From Bactrocera neohumeralis (lineage: Eukaryota; Arthropoda; Insecta; Diptera; Tephritidae), in NCBI RefSeq assembly GCF_024586455.1, contig NC_065923.1, forward strand, positions 51,987,237 to 52,051,236: DNA of 64,000 nt, in the 5' to 3' direction. The position numbers and the translations under genes are program-made. Position 1 is the stretch's first letter; every line of letters begins with the position of its first letter. Shown here piece after piece: positions 36,651-49,719 of this stretch. The notes under the pieces are model-generated. The model was not told where the DNA came from, ran no database searches, and saw only the letters and a list, made by a program, of their open reading frames with translations.

Positions 36651-37345
36651 TGAGCTGAGATCTGAGTATGCTATTTTTTTCGGCAGCCATTGTCTAATTC
36701 CAATTTTAAAAGTGTTTGGTTAGATAATTCGATGTTTATTGAAAATATGCTTGGTTGCATAATTTCTTACACATTTCATATGCGCACTTGAATCGAAGGT
36801 AATCTATGTGTGGCGATAACCTTGAATGCATTTGAAAAAACCCTCGGATATATCCTTGTGCCAATTAATGACCACGTTATCCTGCCACACGCACATACAT
36901 GTATCATATATAAGCACATATGTGTAAACATATCTGTTTATACATATGTGTGTGGATATACTTACATCTACATATTTATTACACTTTATTAAACTCTATT
37001 TCATCGAAACCTATAATTTAGCCATTTAATTGGCCAGAACGGTATTGCAAACTTGAAAATGTGGTAAGGATTTTCGCATAAAATTTGCTGCAAATTAATT
37101 TCAATAATTTTATGCAACGCATATGACCTGCTAATTAAATAAATTAAAACGTAAACACAAAAACAAATCAACAGCCAGTCAATCAGCCGCTTATTTGTAA
37201 GAAATTCACAGCAAAAAAAAAATAATATTTACAAAAATGCGTTAGAACATTGTGCATTTGGCTTTTAAGCAGGCAAAAACAAAAAAAACGAGTATTTCAA
37301 AACAAAAATGCGCAAATAATAAATATTTCAATATAATAAATCCAT
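36651..37345. other. Intergenic stretch
   Basis: No gene was recognised. The sequence is AT-rich with ACAT/ATGT words. Confidence 0.35.
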
Positions 37346-37700
37346 AATAAATGTGTGTAAACACAAATACTCGCACAAGAACAAGCCGACGAACGAAATC
37401 AGGTCAGGGTGCAGCCGCGAACCGCTGGGCACGAAGTGTGGCGGAGTTGGCGACGAGGCGCACGATTACGCCAGCCGACGAATTTCCGTTGCACTACAAA
37501 GCCGCAATGCAACCGGTGCACTGGGGGGTGCAAATGGCGCGGTGGGCGTTTTGCCACCAACAGCAGACGCGTTTTAACGGCGCATACGCGTGCAGCAGTT
37601 GCATATGTGTGGCAAGTGAGCAACCAAAACAAAACACTTATACAGCTGCGGCACATTAAGATAGAAGCGATGAATCCGATTCAGTTTATTTTCCATAGTT
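37346..37700. promoter_or_regulatory. Small CG-rich island
   Basis: A compact block of balanced composition has many CG dinucleotides and overlapping open frames on both strands (for example 37351-37659 plus, 102 codons, and 37399-37656 minus). None shows a known domain. It resembles the island near 29300 and may be an untranslated exon or promoter; this is inferred from composition only. Confidence 0.25.
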
Positions 37701-37796
37701 TTAAATAAAGATTACAATGCAAGTATATAAAGATTAATTAAACCTTGAACTGTGTATATGAAGTTTGCCATGAACATCGTAACGCACTGATGGAAA

Positions 37797-38345
37797 CGTC
37801 GAATGATCCGTCTTCAGCGATGTGTTTTCCTGATTTCTTGAAAACTAATTGACATACAAATGTTTGAATACCACCCAGAATTTACTGTTCTGCGTTGTTC
37901 TAGTGGTATGTTAACGACATACTCAGTTTTCCAAAAAACAGGCAAACATTTGCTTGGAGGTGCTTTGTGTGCAGAGAATTTTTGTTGGATTCGGCTCATC
38001 TGGAAACACCTGATTACTTTTGGGCTCATTAGTGTAAAACCACGATTTATTACCTGTCACGATTTCATAGTCGACACGTGCCTTTTTTTGAGCGATCGAG
38101 AAATTGAGTGGGATCCAACGTGAAAAAAATATGTTTACAATAAAATTTGCATGCAGCATTGAATGCGTGCTGGTGCCTAGAATGCCTATAATTGTCTCAA
38201 TATCACAATATGCCACATGAACATCTTGCAATATCAGCATCTAATTTTGGACGGACATGGAGTGATCTACGACCTCAACTGGATTCACAATATCTTCGAT
38301 AAACACTGGTTTTTGATGGAGCTTCATCGCTGCTCTATTACTGAG
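37797..38345 (-). mobile_element. Mariner transposase fragment with lost first catalytic Asp
   Basis: The minus strand reads, with frameshifts, 'LQDVHVAYCDIETIIGILGTS', 'SMLHANFIV', 'SRWIPLNFSIAQKKARVDYEI', 'VTGNKSWFYTNEPKSNQVF', 'DEPNPTKILCTQSTSKQMFA' and 'IPLEQRRTVNSGWYSNICMS', then 'EIRKTHR'. This is the mid-region of a mariner-family transposase, from the second helix-turn-helix to before the second Asp. The catalytic 'TGDESW' motif reads 'TGNKSW': Asp has become Asn at 38051-38049 and Glu has become Lys. Neither the C-terminal half nor clear TIRs were found. Confidence 0.8.
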
Positions 38346-39690
38346 CTAAACCACTTCGTAACTTGTAAAAAAAAAATAATTGCAATTTAATTCCATTTTT
38401 TCCGACATCCTAAAACATATGTATATGGCATCAAAAATGTCAAACTGTAAGATAAAGTTATGAGTTGCTTTTAGTTCTTATAGCCAATATTATTTTTGGA
38501 AGTAGTTAACTAATTCTAGCAATTGAACTTTCAAACATTTTGAAATGAGGAAACATAAACTGAGCACCCCATTATTATTCACCATATTGATGAGAACATT
38601 TGTTTCTTCGCTTGGCTTAAGCTGTGAAAGAATGAAAGTACTACATTCCTCAATGACTTTCATCAAGTTCAGAGCTCTCATCAATCATTGACTATAATTG
38701 TAGAAATATTTCGAGTTGGCATAAACTTCTTTTAACAGAAAACTTGTATCGCGAACAATTTGAGCTAAACAAATAGCTTTGATTCAATCTCAGCCCACCA
38801 GTTAGCAGTTCCTAACTTACGACTCCTTTCTAATATTAGTTTAACAGTGAAACTACTAAGAAATAAGAGTTAGGGAGCGAAATGCAAAAATATCATTTTA
38901 CCATCTGTGACAATGAAACCCGGTCGCTTTAATATCTCAGACAATGTTAAAACTCATGCAAGTTGTATTTTATAGGTGAAAAGAAAGAAGATCTATAAAA
39001 TATCTATCCTTATGAAACTTTAGGTTAAGGATCAAAAACTTCATTACTTATTTAATGAATACTATACACCTCTATACTAATTTAACGACAAACTAAAGCT
39101 TTCTACAAGAGATAATTCAGAAATTATTCATCTGTCTTTTTTAACAAACAAATCAAACTCTCGGAAGAACAAAAACTAAGAGTTTAAGGCTTTTATTCTC
39201 AGGTTAGTAAGAGGGATTTGTAGAAAGCTTCAGAGCAGACAATTTAAAGCGACAAGCCTTTAAGAAAAGTTCACAAACAAGGCGAAAGATGATGCATTTC
39301 CTTTCTTTTTAAAACAGTTGAGCTTACTGAGACGAACTCTTATTTAGATAAAGACTATCTTTTACAGACCGCTATTTCCACAAAGTTAGCCGAGCACAAA
39401 TGCGAAAATGCGCGTGGGAAAATGCGATCAGCTAGGGTTTAAGCATTCACTACAACAACAGCAAAGATTTGTTAACAAATTGTTGTAGCTCAGCTAAGGA
39501 AATAGGGGATAAGATTTAGTGGAAGAACTAGCTATCCATAGAATACTGATTTTCGAAGTAATTTTTAGAATTTGCAGTAAAGCTGTTTTCGCTTTCTGTA
39601 AATATGACAAAACTATTGACTGCTCGAAAAAGTATACTTATGCGCCTTCAAATGGTGTTCGGTAAAATTGACTTAACTGACTTTGAAATC
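38346..39690. other. Intergenic stretch
   Basis: No gene, RNA or transposon was recognised in about 1.3 kb. Confidence 0.35.
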
Positions 39691-41000
39691 AGGAATTGTT
39701 TAAAAAAAATCTTCCCATTGGTCATACATTTTTGTACAGCGCTGTACATGCACACATACTAAAGCAGCGCACGCTTTGACCATCGGACGAGTAATTGCCG
39801 GTCGGCAAAATACGAAGCGTTGCAGCAAAGCGGTGAAAACTAAATCTACAAAACATTGCAATCGATTGCAATTGCTCACCTTGTTGTTGGTATTGCTGTT
39901 GGCAGCCGTCATTGATGGCTGACGATAATGCGTCGTAGCAGCGGTGCCAAAGGAAACAAGAAAACAGTAAAAATATAAAATGTGGAGAAAATGGGAGGCG
40001 AGTAGAGGGGGCCACGCTTCTGAGCAAGCGAAGAAAATACTAAAAACTCATTGCAAGAGCGAGTGCAATTCGTGGGTGAGGGTGCAGGGTATGAGCCGAC
40101 GCCAACGCCGACTGTGTAAATAAGACAAATCAAGCGACAGCACTAGACACGCTGAAGACGAGCGGGCGGCCAATGTAAGCACGTAAGAGAGCCAAACGGC
40201 CACCCACCACCCCTCCCACACGCACTTAACTGCCAATATATACATATGTATGTGCGTATGTATGTATGTATGAATGTGTGCACTTTTCGGTTTTTGTGAG
40301 TTTGAGGTGTCGCGTAATGCTCTACTTGCCAGCACAACGCAACGCAACGCCACTGCAGCCGACCCCCTCTCGGCTGCGTTCGGGTGGCGTGCGGGAAGTG
40401 CGGTGCATGTGCAGCGCACGAAAGTAGCACAGGGTCACGTGGCGACCCATTGGCACACTTTTCATAATGGCAATTTTCATTGAGCTAAGGTTAACAACAA
40501 CAACAAACACAAATATATATATTCATGTAAATAGAAGAAAATATCAAGCGACACAGTTGCAGACACACAGCTGTCGCAATCGACGAAATACTGCAGCCAC
40601 AACAACAATAACGAAGACATATGACAGCAAAAATGTTGAAAAATGCATTCTTCACTAGTTTTCTGGTGTTTCTTTTGTTTTTGCTTTGTAAATGTTTAAG
40701 TGTTTTTCATAATTTTTTCTTGTGTGCACAATTATTTCTGTTTACTCATTTGTTTGTTTTCATTTTTTTCCCATTTTCTGTTTAGCCGTACATTTAAATA
40801 CATATGTACACAATGCTGCCACTACTGTGCGTGCACCGGCTGCCTCACCCCACTGACATGCCGACCCATTGCATTACCTTTGAAAATGCGCGTTAATGAT
40901 AAATGTGTAAGACTAGCAGGCGCCGATCGCTCGAGGCTTCGGGCCGGTTCTCTGCTGTAGACAATTTTTTGGGAATTCAATCTGCTAAGTATGTTAGCTT
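39691..41000. promoter_or_regulatory. GC-richer, simple-repeat-rich block, possible promoter region
   Basis: CG-rich words (40330-40450) alternate with ATGT/TGTA repeats (40240-40275) and CAA runs (40490-40510). Many overlapping frames exist on both strands with no recognisable domain. Composition resembles fly 5' regulatory or untranslated exon sequence; no start site could be fixed. Confidence 0.25.
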
Positions 41001-43005
41001 GAACACCCTACGTGGCTCTTCGGACCCTAAGCTTTCAATGATATTAATACTAATGAGATAACTTCACTAAATCCCGGACTTGATTTGATAATGTCCAGAA
41101 TACTAAAAGCGGTCACGGTTAAAGCAGCCGGGTGTCGTAATCGGAAACGATCCGACGCAGAATTGTTGCTAACATTGCAAAAAGCTATTTATAGTACTTT
41201 TTACCACAACAACACTAACAGAAGATCTGCGGTTTACGGACCCAGAATCATATCAAGAACGAAAATTTTATTGGGAATTATTTTGATTATTCATGTTGTG
41301 AAAAACACATATCTTATGTACAGTGTCGTTAAAACGCAAAAATTTGTACTAAATCGCAAAAAAAGCACGAAACATCGTCGCTGGCCACATGACAGCTGAC
41401 CAAGAGTTGCTGACGCTTGCAATGTCATACCTTTAATTATGCTACAATTTTATATTATTTATGCATGTTTCTTAAATTTGCTTAACTAAAAAAAGCAATT
41501 AATTATTACACAAGCCGACAGCAGGCGAAGTCAGAGAAGCCAAGTGTGCAATAAAAGGAGGGCTTCAAGCCTGTTTATATTATCATGTATCTATGTACAT
41601 ACAGATATAGTATGTAAATAGGTATATACAATGCTTTAAGTTTCTAAGGCAATGAAAAACTACAATTAATAAAAACGAATATTTTTCATTTTTCGCAATA
41701 AAGTAATAAAGCAAGATGTCATAAAGATTGTTGGATAAATTTATTAACATTTTATGTTTATTTCGAGGTACATAAGTGGCACACAAAACCTAGAAAACTT
41801 ATAAATGTTATAAAAAATCAAACCTGCTGATATTTTACATAGTTCCCGAGCTAACTGTATTTGTAGAAAAAGAAATCGGTATCACAATAAATGTTTTCGA
41901 TTATAATTTTTAACTTATTTGTAGCGCATAATAATGGGATATGAGAATATCAATTAAATCTTAGTAAGAACTCTTTTAAATAGAAATTTTGAAATCTTGT
42001 CAGATAAAAAAAGTTTTGGACTAATTAAATTATTCTTATATTATTCTCCTTATTTTAGCTCATTTTCATATTGTTTAAATTTTTTCATTATTCATTTTTC
42101 TTTTTTACTTTTTTATTTCACACAGGTCTTTGAGATACAATTCTTAAAGACTTGGACGAAGGATTTCTTTTTCGATTACAACTATTTTAAAAAAATATCT
42201 CGAAATTTTGACTGACATTTTCGTTTTTTTTTTTGTAAAAATGTCTGCCAAAAACAATTCACAACTTTCAGTTTTTTTTCCTTCGTCTAAGTTCTAAGTT
42301 AAGGTTTTAACTAAAACGTACTTTTTCACTTTAGATGACACTGCAAGTAGTTATCTGCCAACGCGGCCGCATCTTTTTTCTGAGGGGTCTCCGAGACTGT
42401 TGTCGCAATTAAAATATTTTTTCCGAAAATTTCAGAATTCTTTTGTTAATAGCGGCTGTTTTTTACCCAAGAAAAACCATGTGATCCCTTTAACCTTTAA
42501 TTCGTAAAGGGTCCTTAAGCCTTTCAATTTTATCTTTATTTGATTAATGCATATTGTATGTATATCAAAATGGCACATTAAGTGCTAATTGAGCCCGATA
42601 GGGCTGCACTCCTACCTACCTACCTATGTTCGATTCGCTGTATTCTAACTTTGGATACATCGAAGATGACTAGCATTATTTATATAGTTTAACATGGAAA
42701 CGGCGTGTTAACACAAATTTGCTATTGAGTTAAGGCAAAATAAATGAAAATACCTTTTTTTTTTTGAAGGTCCCCTCAATAAATCACGTTACTTAAAGAG
42801 TTGAATAAAAAGCTGGACAAAATTTTTCGACTAAACGTAATAACATAAAATAAAATTAAAACGGACCTGAGCTATTCTTACTTTTGTTTGCTTTTGCGAT
42901 ACTAACTTTACGGCTTTGTTTATATGTAAGACTTTTTTAAACAAAATAGTTATAGTTAGCCCGTTATAAGGCCGAAAAGCTTGTTTGAAAGTGACTTTAT
43001 TACGA
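41001..43005. other. AT-rich intergenic stretch
   Basis: No gene was recognised. A 104-codon frame at 41085-41399 is Lys/Arg-rich with one hydrophobic stretch ('ILLGIILIIHVV') but matches no family I know and lies in ordinary AT-rich sequence. T-rich runs dominate 41990-42240. Confidence 0.35.
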
Positions 43006-43009
43006 TTTT

Positions 43010-43650
43010 CATAATCATATTTCCGAGCATTATTATAACTGCCGATGAGAGCTGGGTTTACGAGTTTGACATGCAAACAAACTATGGAGAGAAAAAAAGA
43101 GCCAAAACAACGAAACCACACCAAAGCCGCTCAAAAATCAAGGTGATGGCTCCCATTGTTTTTTTTTTTTTGATATTCGTGGTTTTGTGAACCATGAATT
43201 TGTTTCGGAGGGACAGAAGCTCAATAAGGAGTTTGCATTGAGGCGTTTGCGTAAGAACATCCGTCGAAAACGGCCAGAAATGCAGAAGAACAATTCATGG
43301 ATTCTACACGATGATAATGCACCATCGCATCGAGCCACGATTGTGACCGAACTTAAAGCCAAAAACGCAATCAAAACCTTCGATCAACCACCGTATTCAC
43401 CAGATTTGGCTCCGTGTGATTCTTTCTTATTCCACAAACTGAAATTGCCGCTCCGTGGAAACCGTTTTTAGTCAATTGAAGGACAAAACAAAATTCGCTG
43501 AAGGAGCTGAAGGCAATCCAAAATGTGCTTTTGAAAAATGTTCCGAGGACTGAAAACATCGTTGGCATAAGTGTATTAGATCTGGGTGGAAATTACCCAG
43601 CACAATTAAATATTTTGCTTTTTATTTACAATTTCTGGGTAATTTTTTAT
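43010..43650 (+). mobile_element. Mariner fragment retaining all three catalytic Asp
   Basis: The catalytic domain of a mariner transposase is present on the plus strand. The first Asp is in 'ADESWVYEFD' (GAT 43044-43046), followed by 'KKRAKTTKPHQSRSKIKV'. A T-run at 43159-43170 has caused a frameshift. After it come 'RGFVNHEFVSEGQKLNKEF', 'KNNSWILHDDNAPSHRA' (second Asp, GAT 43313-43315) and 'YSPDLAPCDSFLFHKL' (third Asp, GAT 43418-43420), with exactly 34 residues between the last two. A stop follows 'LPLRGNRF' at 43469-43471. The N-terminal DNA-binding region is missing. A related piece is fused into the element at 52960-53290. Confidence 0.85.
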
Positions 43651-44310
43651 AATGTAATGTAATGACTCAAAATTTTAAGAAAATCGAGCATTAATTATCA
43701 ATTTTGACAAATACTTTTCATTTCTCTTAAAAGCCATTTTTCCAACAAGTGTACGTAGTTTACTCGCAAGTCTTAGAAAGCTTATGATCACCTTTCCATT
43801 CCAAATATTTGTCCAATAACCGCCATTTTGCAACAAAATATCAACACAAACAGTTTTTCAACACCGAAATGTACATCGTTAGAGAAAGAAGTGGATGCTC
43901 CTTACTCCCAGATTAACTTGTCAAAGTTAGAACATTTTCAGAGTTTCGGACGGGCTTAACAACTTAGGATTACATAAAAATTTAAAAAGTGCATACTGTG
44001 GTTATGCATATTTTCGAAAATTTTTGAAAGCGGATAAGTATTCTAATAGGAACCCCTTTTGGTCCTCAAAATAGTATTTTACTTCGCTTTAGAAACTAAA
44101 ACTGGCAATTTTTTAAGTAATTTTAAAACATAAATTCGTTCATTTACCACTGAAATTGCAAACATTTCAACGCCAAACTACGCACTCGCTAAGTCTATGA
44201 AACTGAATGAATTTTCCCCGCACACACTTAGACACCTTGCAATGTTTTTGATATGCCCACACAGCATATAAACTGCGTCCGCGATTGCAGCATTTCATAG
44301 GCTGTGCAGC
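43651..44310. other. Intergenic stretch
   Basis: No gene was recognised. Confidence 0.35.
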
Positions 44311-46200
44311 CACTGTGACACCTATCAATGTCATCAATTGTGTCTATAGTATGTCTGTGCCGCGCTGTGGCATTGCGGCTGCTGTGCGCTGTGGTTAAGT
44401 GCGTGCGCGCGTCAGTCCATGCATGGCCGCTTGGCTATGTGCGTGTGTGTGTGAGAGAGCGCGCGACCGCCAATGTTGCAAATATCAATGAGTGGTGCAT
44501 GGCGCATACATATTTATCCACAACTAGTTGCATACACCGCCTGCGTTAGTCGCAGCCACGCGGCGCAATCATAAAAATCCAGCAGCAACTAGAGTTACGA
44601 CAGCCAGCTCGTATTACGAAAAACTCAAACCAAAAGTAAACAAAAAATTTCTTCAATGTTCGCTTGTTGTTGTTGTTGTGGTGACCTTCGGCAAACATCA
44701 AATGTGATAAGAACTAGCGGCGGCGGCGGCAGCGCGCTGGTGAAAAAAGACAGTTGGCGTTTTCATTCAGGGTCAGCGCTAGCCGCAAAGGCCCCTTTGA
44801 GGTGGTGCACCAAGTCGAAGTTGGGCCGCACAACTGCTATTTATATGCACGAGTATATTATATAGAGTTGTATTGTTGTACGTAGGCTGTTGTGCGCTTG
44901 TCACGCAGCAACTGTGTGGCGGACGACTGCAATTGCAATAAATTTTTATTTCATAACTTTTTCATTGCTTTATTTTCATGCTCTAACGCTGCAACTATCA
45001 TTGCCACTGTCACTGCCGCGGCCACTGCTGAGCGCTCACGCTGCACATTTATCCTTAGCACGCATTTGTTGTTGTTGCTTACACGTAAATGGCACAAGGT
45101 TAGTCAGAAACGGCTTGCGCCTTCCGCCACACAACCCGCCGCGCGTTGATTGCTCAGCTATTACTATTTGTATTTGTCTCTATAATATTTGTTTTTGTTG
45201 TTATTCTATTAGCCGCACAACTAGTTTGTTTGTGGATATGAGAGTTTTTCGTTTTTAGTGCACTCGCATTGTTGCGCGCCTCAACGCCGCTGCATTCATG
45301 CACTTGTTCTAGCACGCGCGCTCACACTCATTCATGCGCTCAGCGGCTGGCGCGCGCGCTCGCTCACTCAGAATCGTAATTGGAACATGACGCATTCAAT
45401 TTAGGTCAAGTGCAATGCGGCGCTTCTAATATTGGAGATTGAACACAAGGATGCATTGCAACGGAGGCCATTCAGTATTTTGTATGCACACACATGCGCC
45501 TATTATTGCACATTCATCATACTAAACTTTCAGACATGCCAGCGCATAAAACAAATGAGCATTTAAAAATATCAAATTCAAGCAGAAGAACGCGATGTAC
45601 CGCAACACGGCGCGCCTAGTGGGGTTCGGCCGCTACGTAGGTGCGCGTTGCAGCGTTGGAGCGCTGGGGCGTGCGGTCGGTTGGCTTAGCTAGCTTTCGC
45701 TTTCGCCTGTACAACTACTGCTATTCTGTCGTCGCCGTCGTCGGCGCTGCCGCTGTCGCTTTCTCGGCGGCGGCGACGCGGCCAATGCAGCGCAGTGCAA
45801 CTATGAAGCAGTTGCATTTATTGCCTCCGCCGCCTGACATTGACACACTTTCGACGCGTCGCCGCAAAATAAGCGCTTACAAGCGCAATAACATACACTC
45901 AACTACAAACGCACACCTGCTTGCTGCGCCAAAAAGCAAACATGCTTTCGTCGGCATCTTCGCCGCGGCCGCCGTCGCTGTCGTTGGCGACACCTGGAAA
46001 TGGGTCAAAGTCAACGCTAACAAATCGCATAGACGCGCTACGAGGCCGTCACTAAGTAGAATTGGGCCAACACGCCACAGCGCTCTAGCGCTCATACAAC
46101 AACAAGACAACAAACATTTTACAAGTGCATTCGTTGCAAGGTCCGCGCGCGTATATTATTATTGGATAAATGCATAGAATTTGAAACCAAAACATAATAC
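44311..46200. promoter_or_regulatory. GC-richer belt, possible promoter/untranslated exons
   Basis: About 1.9 kb is markedly richer in G+C and CG than its flanks, with Ala/Ser/Arg-coding triplet runs (45725-45780, 45955-45985) and CTG/TTG runs (44660-44680, 45066-45078). The longest frame, 45641-46177 plus (178 codons), is Ala- and basic-rich without domains. The ATG-bearing frames are typical of triplet-rich DNA, so I do not call a gene. A regulatory or 5' untranslated role is an inference. Confidence 0.3.
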
Positions 46201-46995
46201 GCAGCAGCAGCGGCAGCGGCAGCTATGCACTCGCCGTTGACCTTGTCTAGCAAGCAGAATTCGTTGTTGTTGTTTATTTACGTTAGCAAAAGGAAAGGTC
46301 AGCTTTTAAAGCATTCCAAGGAGAAAAGGCTTTAAATTCTTTTTTCGAATTGGGTCAAAGAAATTAAAGTGCACGCTTGAAGGTGCTGTTAAAGCGAAAA
46401 TACCACAAGAAAATGCACCAATAAATCGTTATACTAAATAAATGTTACATATATGGTAAATGGTTAAAATTACAGACGCGAAAAGTTTTAGAATTCTTAA
46501 TTTCTATTACTGCTGGCAATCAATAAAATAATTAAGTGATTTCTTCAAAAAAAAAAATCAATCAAAAAAATGGTTCCCAGTTTTGGATCTAAGTTTTTGC
46601 ACAGTATTTTTACATTTTCTGGTTATGTGTGTGCATTTCGGGTATGTATGATCCGAAATCACATTTAATTATGGTAAGAAAAATTATTTATTATGAAAAA
46701 TCATTCCACGTTCAAAGCTAAAGACTCTTTATGTCTCTGGCGAGACTAATATGACCTTCGGAAAAGTAGAGCCTTCGTAAAAACCTAGAAAATGTAAAAA
46801 AACAGCTGTTGGAAATTCAGAAAGCTAGGAAAGAGTTATACGAGTATGAACCTCACTTAGTTTTTGGGTTTCCTAGTAAGAAACGCAACTCTAAACTAGA
46901 CAACTAGCGTCAATGCTAGCATATATCAAGATTTAACTTCAATTCGGATAAAATATGTTGCCGTTTCATCAAAATGCACGAAAGAGAGCTGGGAA
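46201..46995. other. Intergenic stretch
   Basis: No gene was recognised. The right part (from about 46840) may already belong to the jockey-like element that becomes readable near 47020. Confidence 0.35.
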
Positions 46996-46999
46996 CTAG

Positions 47000-48490
47000 A
47001 AAATAAAACCCAATTGGGCAGTCCAATTTAGCAATTATGTTATCAAAGAAGTTAGAAATGCTAAATATTGGCATACAATAAATTTGTCAGGGGTTAGTCA
47101 ACCTCAAGATGGTAACTCTGTATCGTTTTGGAAAAAACTTGTATTTATTCAGTTCATTTCTGACACGATAAAACTCTTCAAAAATTAAGAGCATTTCGGA
47201 AAGTCGGAAGTCCAAAAAGCCAATTGAGTTACTAAATATTGCTGCTCCCTTTGCTCTTGAATGCAATTCTTAGTTTTGGATACTATCCAATTATTGAAAA
47301 GATTCGCAGATTATCCTGATAGATATATGTGTGTACCTGGGAAAGACTTAAGACAGCCGTCTTCATACAGACCAATCAGTCTTCTACCCTGTTTTTCAAC
47401 AATATTTGAAAGAGTGTTACTATCAAAGATGCCTCCTTTTCTCAACCTAAATAATATAATACCAACTCACCAATTCGGGTGGCAAACCATAGCACGATAG
47501 AGCAAGTAAATAGAATTACTCGTACTAACGAAATAAGAAAAACATTTGAGCACAGAGAGTACTGTTCAGCTATATTTCTAGACGTAGCTCAGGCCTTTGA
47601 TGAGGTGTGGCATGAAGGCCTTTTATATAAGATTAAAAACATTCTACCTTTAGAATTGTATAAAACATTGAAGTCTTATTTATAAAATAGACAATTTACG
47701 GTTAAAGTGGGAGATTTCATTTCTAATAAACGACAGCTAAGAACTGACGTACCACAAGGCAGTGCTTTAGGCCCAACTCTATACATCTTATATATAGCAG
47801 ATCTTCCAACAGCTAATAATGTATTGACATTAACTTTTACACACAGCTTTAGTGAGCCGTAATAAACGCCATATTATAGCTTGAAGAATATTAGCATGAA
47901 GAATATTAGCATGAAGAATATTAGAGTGAATGAAAAGAAATGTAAGCATGTTACGTTTTCGCCAAGACCAAAAATGTGCCCAGCAGTAAAAATGAACAAT
48001 GTTTTAGTACCCCAAGCGAATGATATAACTTAACTTGATAGAAAATTCACGTGGAGATCTAGTAAAATAACTTGCATGAAGATAAGAGCTGAGCTAAGCT
48101 TAGCCTACACAACAAAGTGCTTTTATACATACTATGTATAATGTGGTCATAAAGCCGATTTGGATGTATGGCATTCAACTGTGAGGTACGACCTGTGCAT
48201 TCTATGTTCTATGGTAAAGAGAGAAGTAGGGGACAGCAGAATGAAAGACATATATGTATATCTAAAATCCGAGATCAATCAAACCCATTGGCTAATACTG
48301 TAGTACAGTCCTGCGACTAAGCACGCCTAAAAAGAAGAGATTTACTCTGTTTACTAAAGAGCAAAACATCACTAAACAGCTCAATCGCTTGCTTGAGCAA
48401 TACATAAAGAAATATTGAAAAGATATGGGAAGAAACTTGAAACGAGTTAGGCCCCAAGATATTCTGCACAAATTGAAGGATAATCCCAAG
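47000..48490 (+). mobile_element. Jockey-like non-LTR retrotransposon, reverse transcriptase remnant
   Basis: The plus strand carries much of a jockey-clade RT. It reads 'LRQPSSYRPISLLPCFSTIFERVLLSKM' in pieces, 'IIPTHQFGW', a frameshift at about 47480, 'HSTIEQVNRITRTNEIRKTFE', 'AIFLDVAQAFDEVWHEGLLYKI', a stop at 47683-47685, 'VKVGDFISNKRQL' and 'VPQGSALGPTLYILYIADLP'. The Tyr/Phe-Ala-Asp-Asp box expected next is replaced by 'TFTHSF', so the catalytic core is lost. A deletion follows, then 'VNEKKCKHVTFS', 'MYNVVIKPIWMYGIQLW', 'HWLI' and 'ARLKRRDLLCL'. The copy is dead. The endonuclease domain and 3' poly-A end are not visible. Confidence 0.85.
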
Positions 48491-49713
48491 TTTTAGAAAA
48501 GAATTATTTATATTTTTGTTATATCGATAAGAGAGCGCATACACCATCCAAAACATGTGTTGTTTTTTTTTAATTATATTTCAGTGTCAAATTTCACTAA
48601 AGAAAAATCCTAGCAAAACCTCGTATTTTCTTTTAATACATATACAGAATTTGAACATTTTAATAATTTTTTCTTAAGAGATTCCTGAATATAAGATATT
48701 TTTAATCTTTAACTTCAAAAATTCACCTTAAAAAAATCATTAATTTTTTATTAATATCTTTTTAATTATTTTTTATTAAATATAACTTTCTCCGCTTTAT
48801 AATTCGGAAGCGTTAATTAGTGATAGTCGAATTGCTGTTTTGTTTTTGTAAATATTTAAGTCAATATTATTGTAAAATCTTGTTGCTGCACATATTTGCT
48901 TACAATTTATTTATAATTTTTAATTACTTCATTTAAGTTTTCCTTATTATGCATATTTTATCACAATATAATATTATTTTAACTCGTTTTCAAAATAAAA
49001 TGTATGTATTTTTAATAAAATTTTTTTATTTTTAATGTACTTTACCACTTTTTTATTTGTATATACAATATTTTTAATGAAAAAAAATATTTAAAAAAAA
49101 AATTAATTTATTTTCCGAAGCTTCTTTATTTTTCGATTTTATTTTAAATATACCATATATCAATATGTTAGATTATTTATTGATATACTCTCTCTCTCTG
49201 CGAATAAAATAAAAATTTTGTTCGTATTTTTTTTTTTTTTGCCGGCATATCTTTTAGACTTTTTTTTGTAATTTTTGTTACACTTACACGTAAGTTTTTT
49301 AACTTTCATAACACTTTTGTATCATTTTCATGGACTTTTTATTAAAATATTGAGATTTTTACTCGTTCTTTAAATGTTTAGTTTTTATTTTTATTTATTA
49401 AGTTTTTTAAATATTTATATACATTACAATTATTCTTTTGCACTTTTATTGGCTTTAAAAGATTTTTAACACGTATTTTTAAACTTCAGTGTTTTTTCGT
49501 TGCGCATTTCACCACATTTTTAAAGAAAAAATTTAAATAATTATCGTTTTTTTAATATTTTGCGATTTTCTAATATAAAAATATTTCACTTTCAGGCACT
49601 TATTATTATTATTCTTTCTGAAAAATCACTGAAAACCAACAGAATATTGCCAACATAGTTCTTCCCAACAAAATGAGTTCAAATTGTTTGATTAATATTA
49701 TTCAAAGTGCAGT
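48491..49713. other. Very AT-rich stretch, 5' part of an intron of the minus-strand gene
   Basis: This block lies immediately beyond the splice donor of the large minus-strand exon and is probably intronic. It is nearly all A and T, with a TC tract at 49190-49199 and a T16-17 run near 49227-49243. No downstream exon of that gene was found in it. Confidence 0.55.
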
Positions 49714-49719
49714 ACTCAC
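49714..49719 (-). promoter_or_regulatory. 5' splice donor (GTGAGT) of the minus-strand exon
   Basis: On the minus strand the coding sequence 'agtttcg' is followed by GTGAGTAC, matching the fly donor consensus. Beyond it the frame would add only 12 more codons of AT-rich sequence before a stop, unlike the upstream composition. Confidence 0.75.

Noticed and set aside
45641..46177. 178-codon Ala/basic-rich frame as a gene
   Set aside because: The residue pattern follows GCN/CGN triplet runs without any domain, so I kept it only as part of a GC-rich region.
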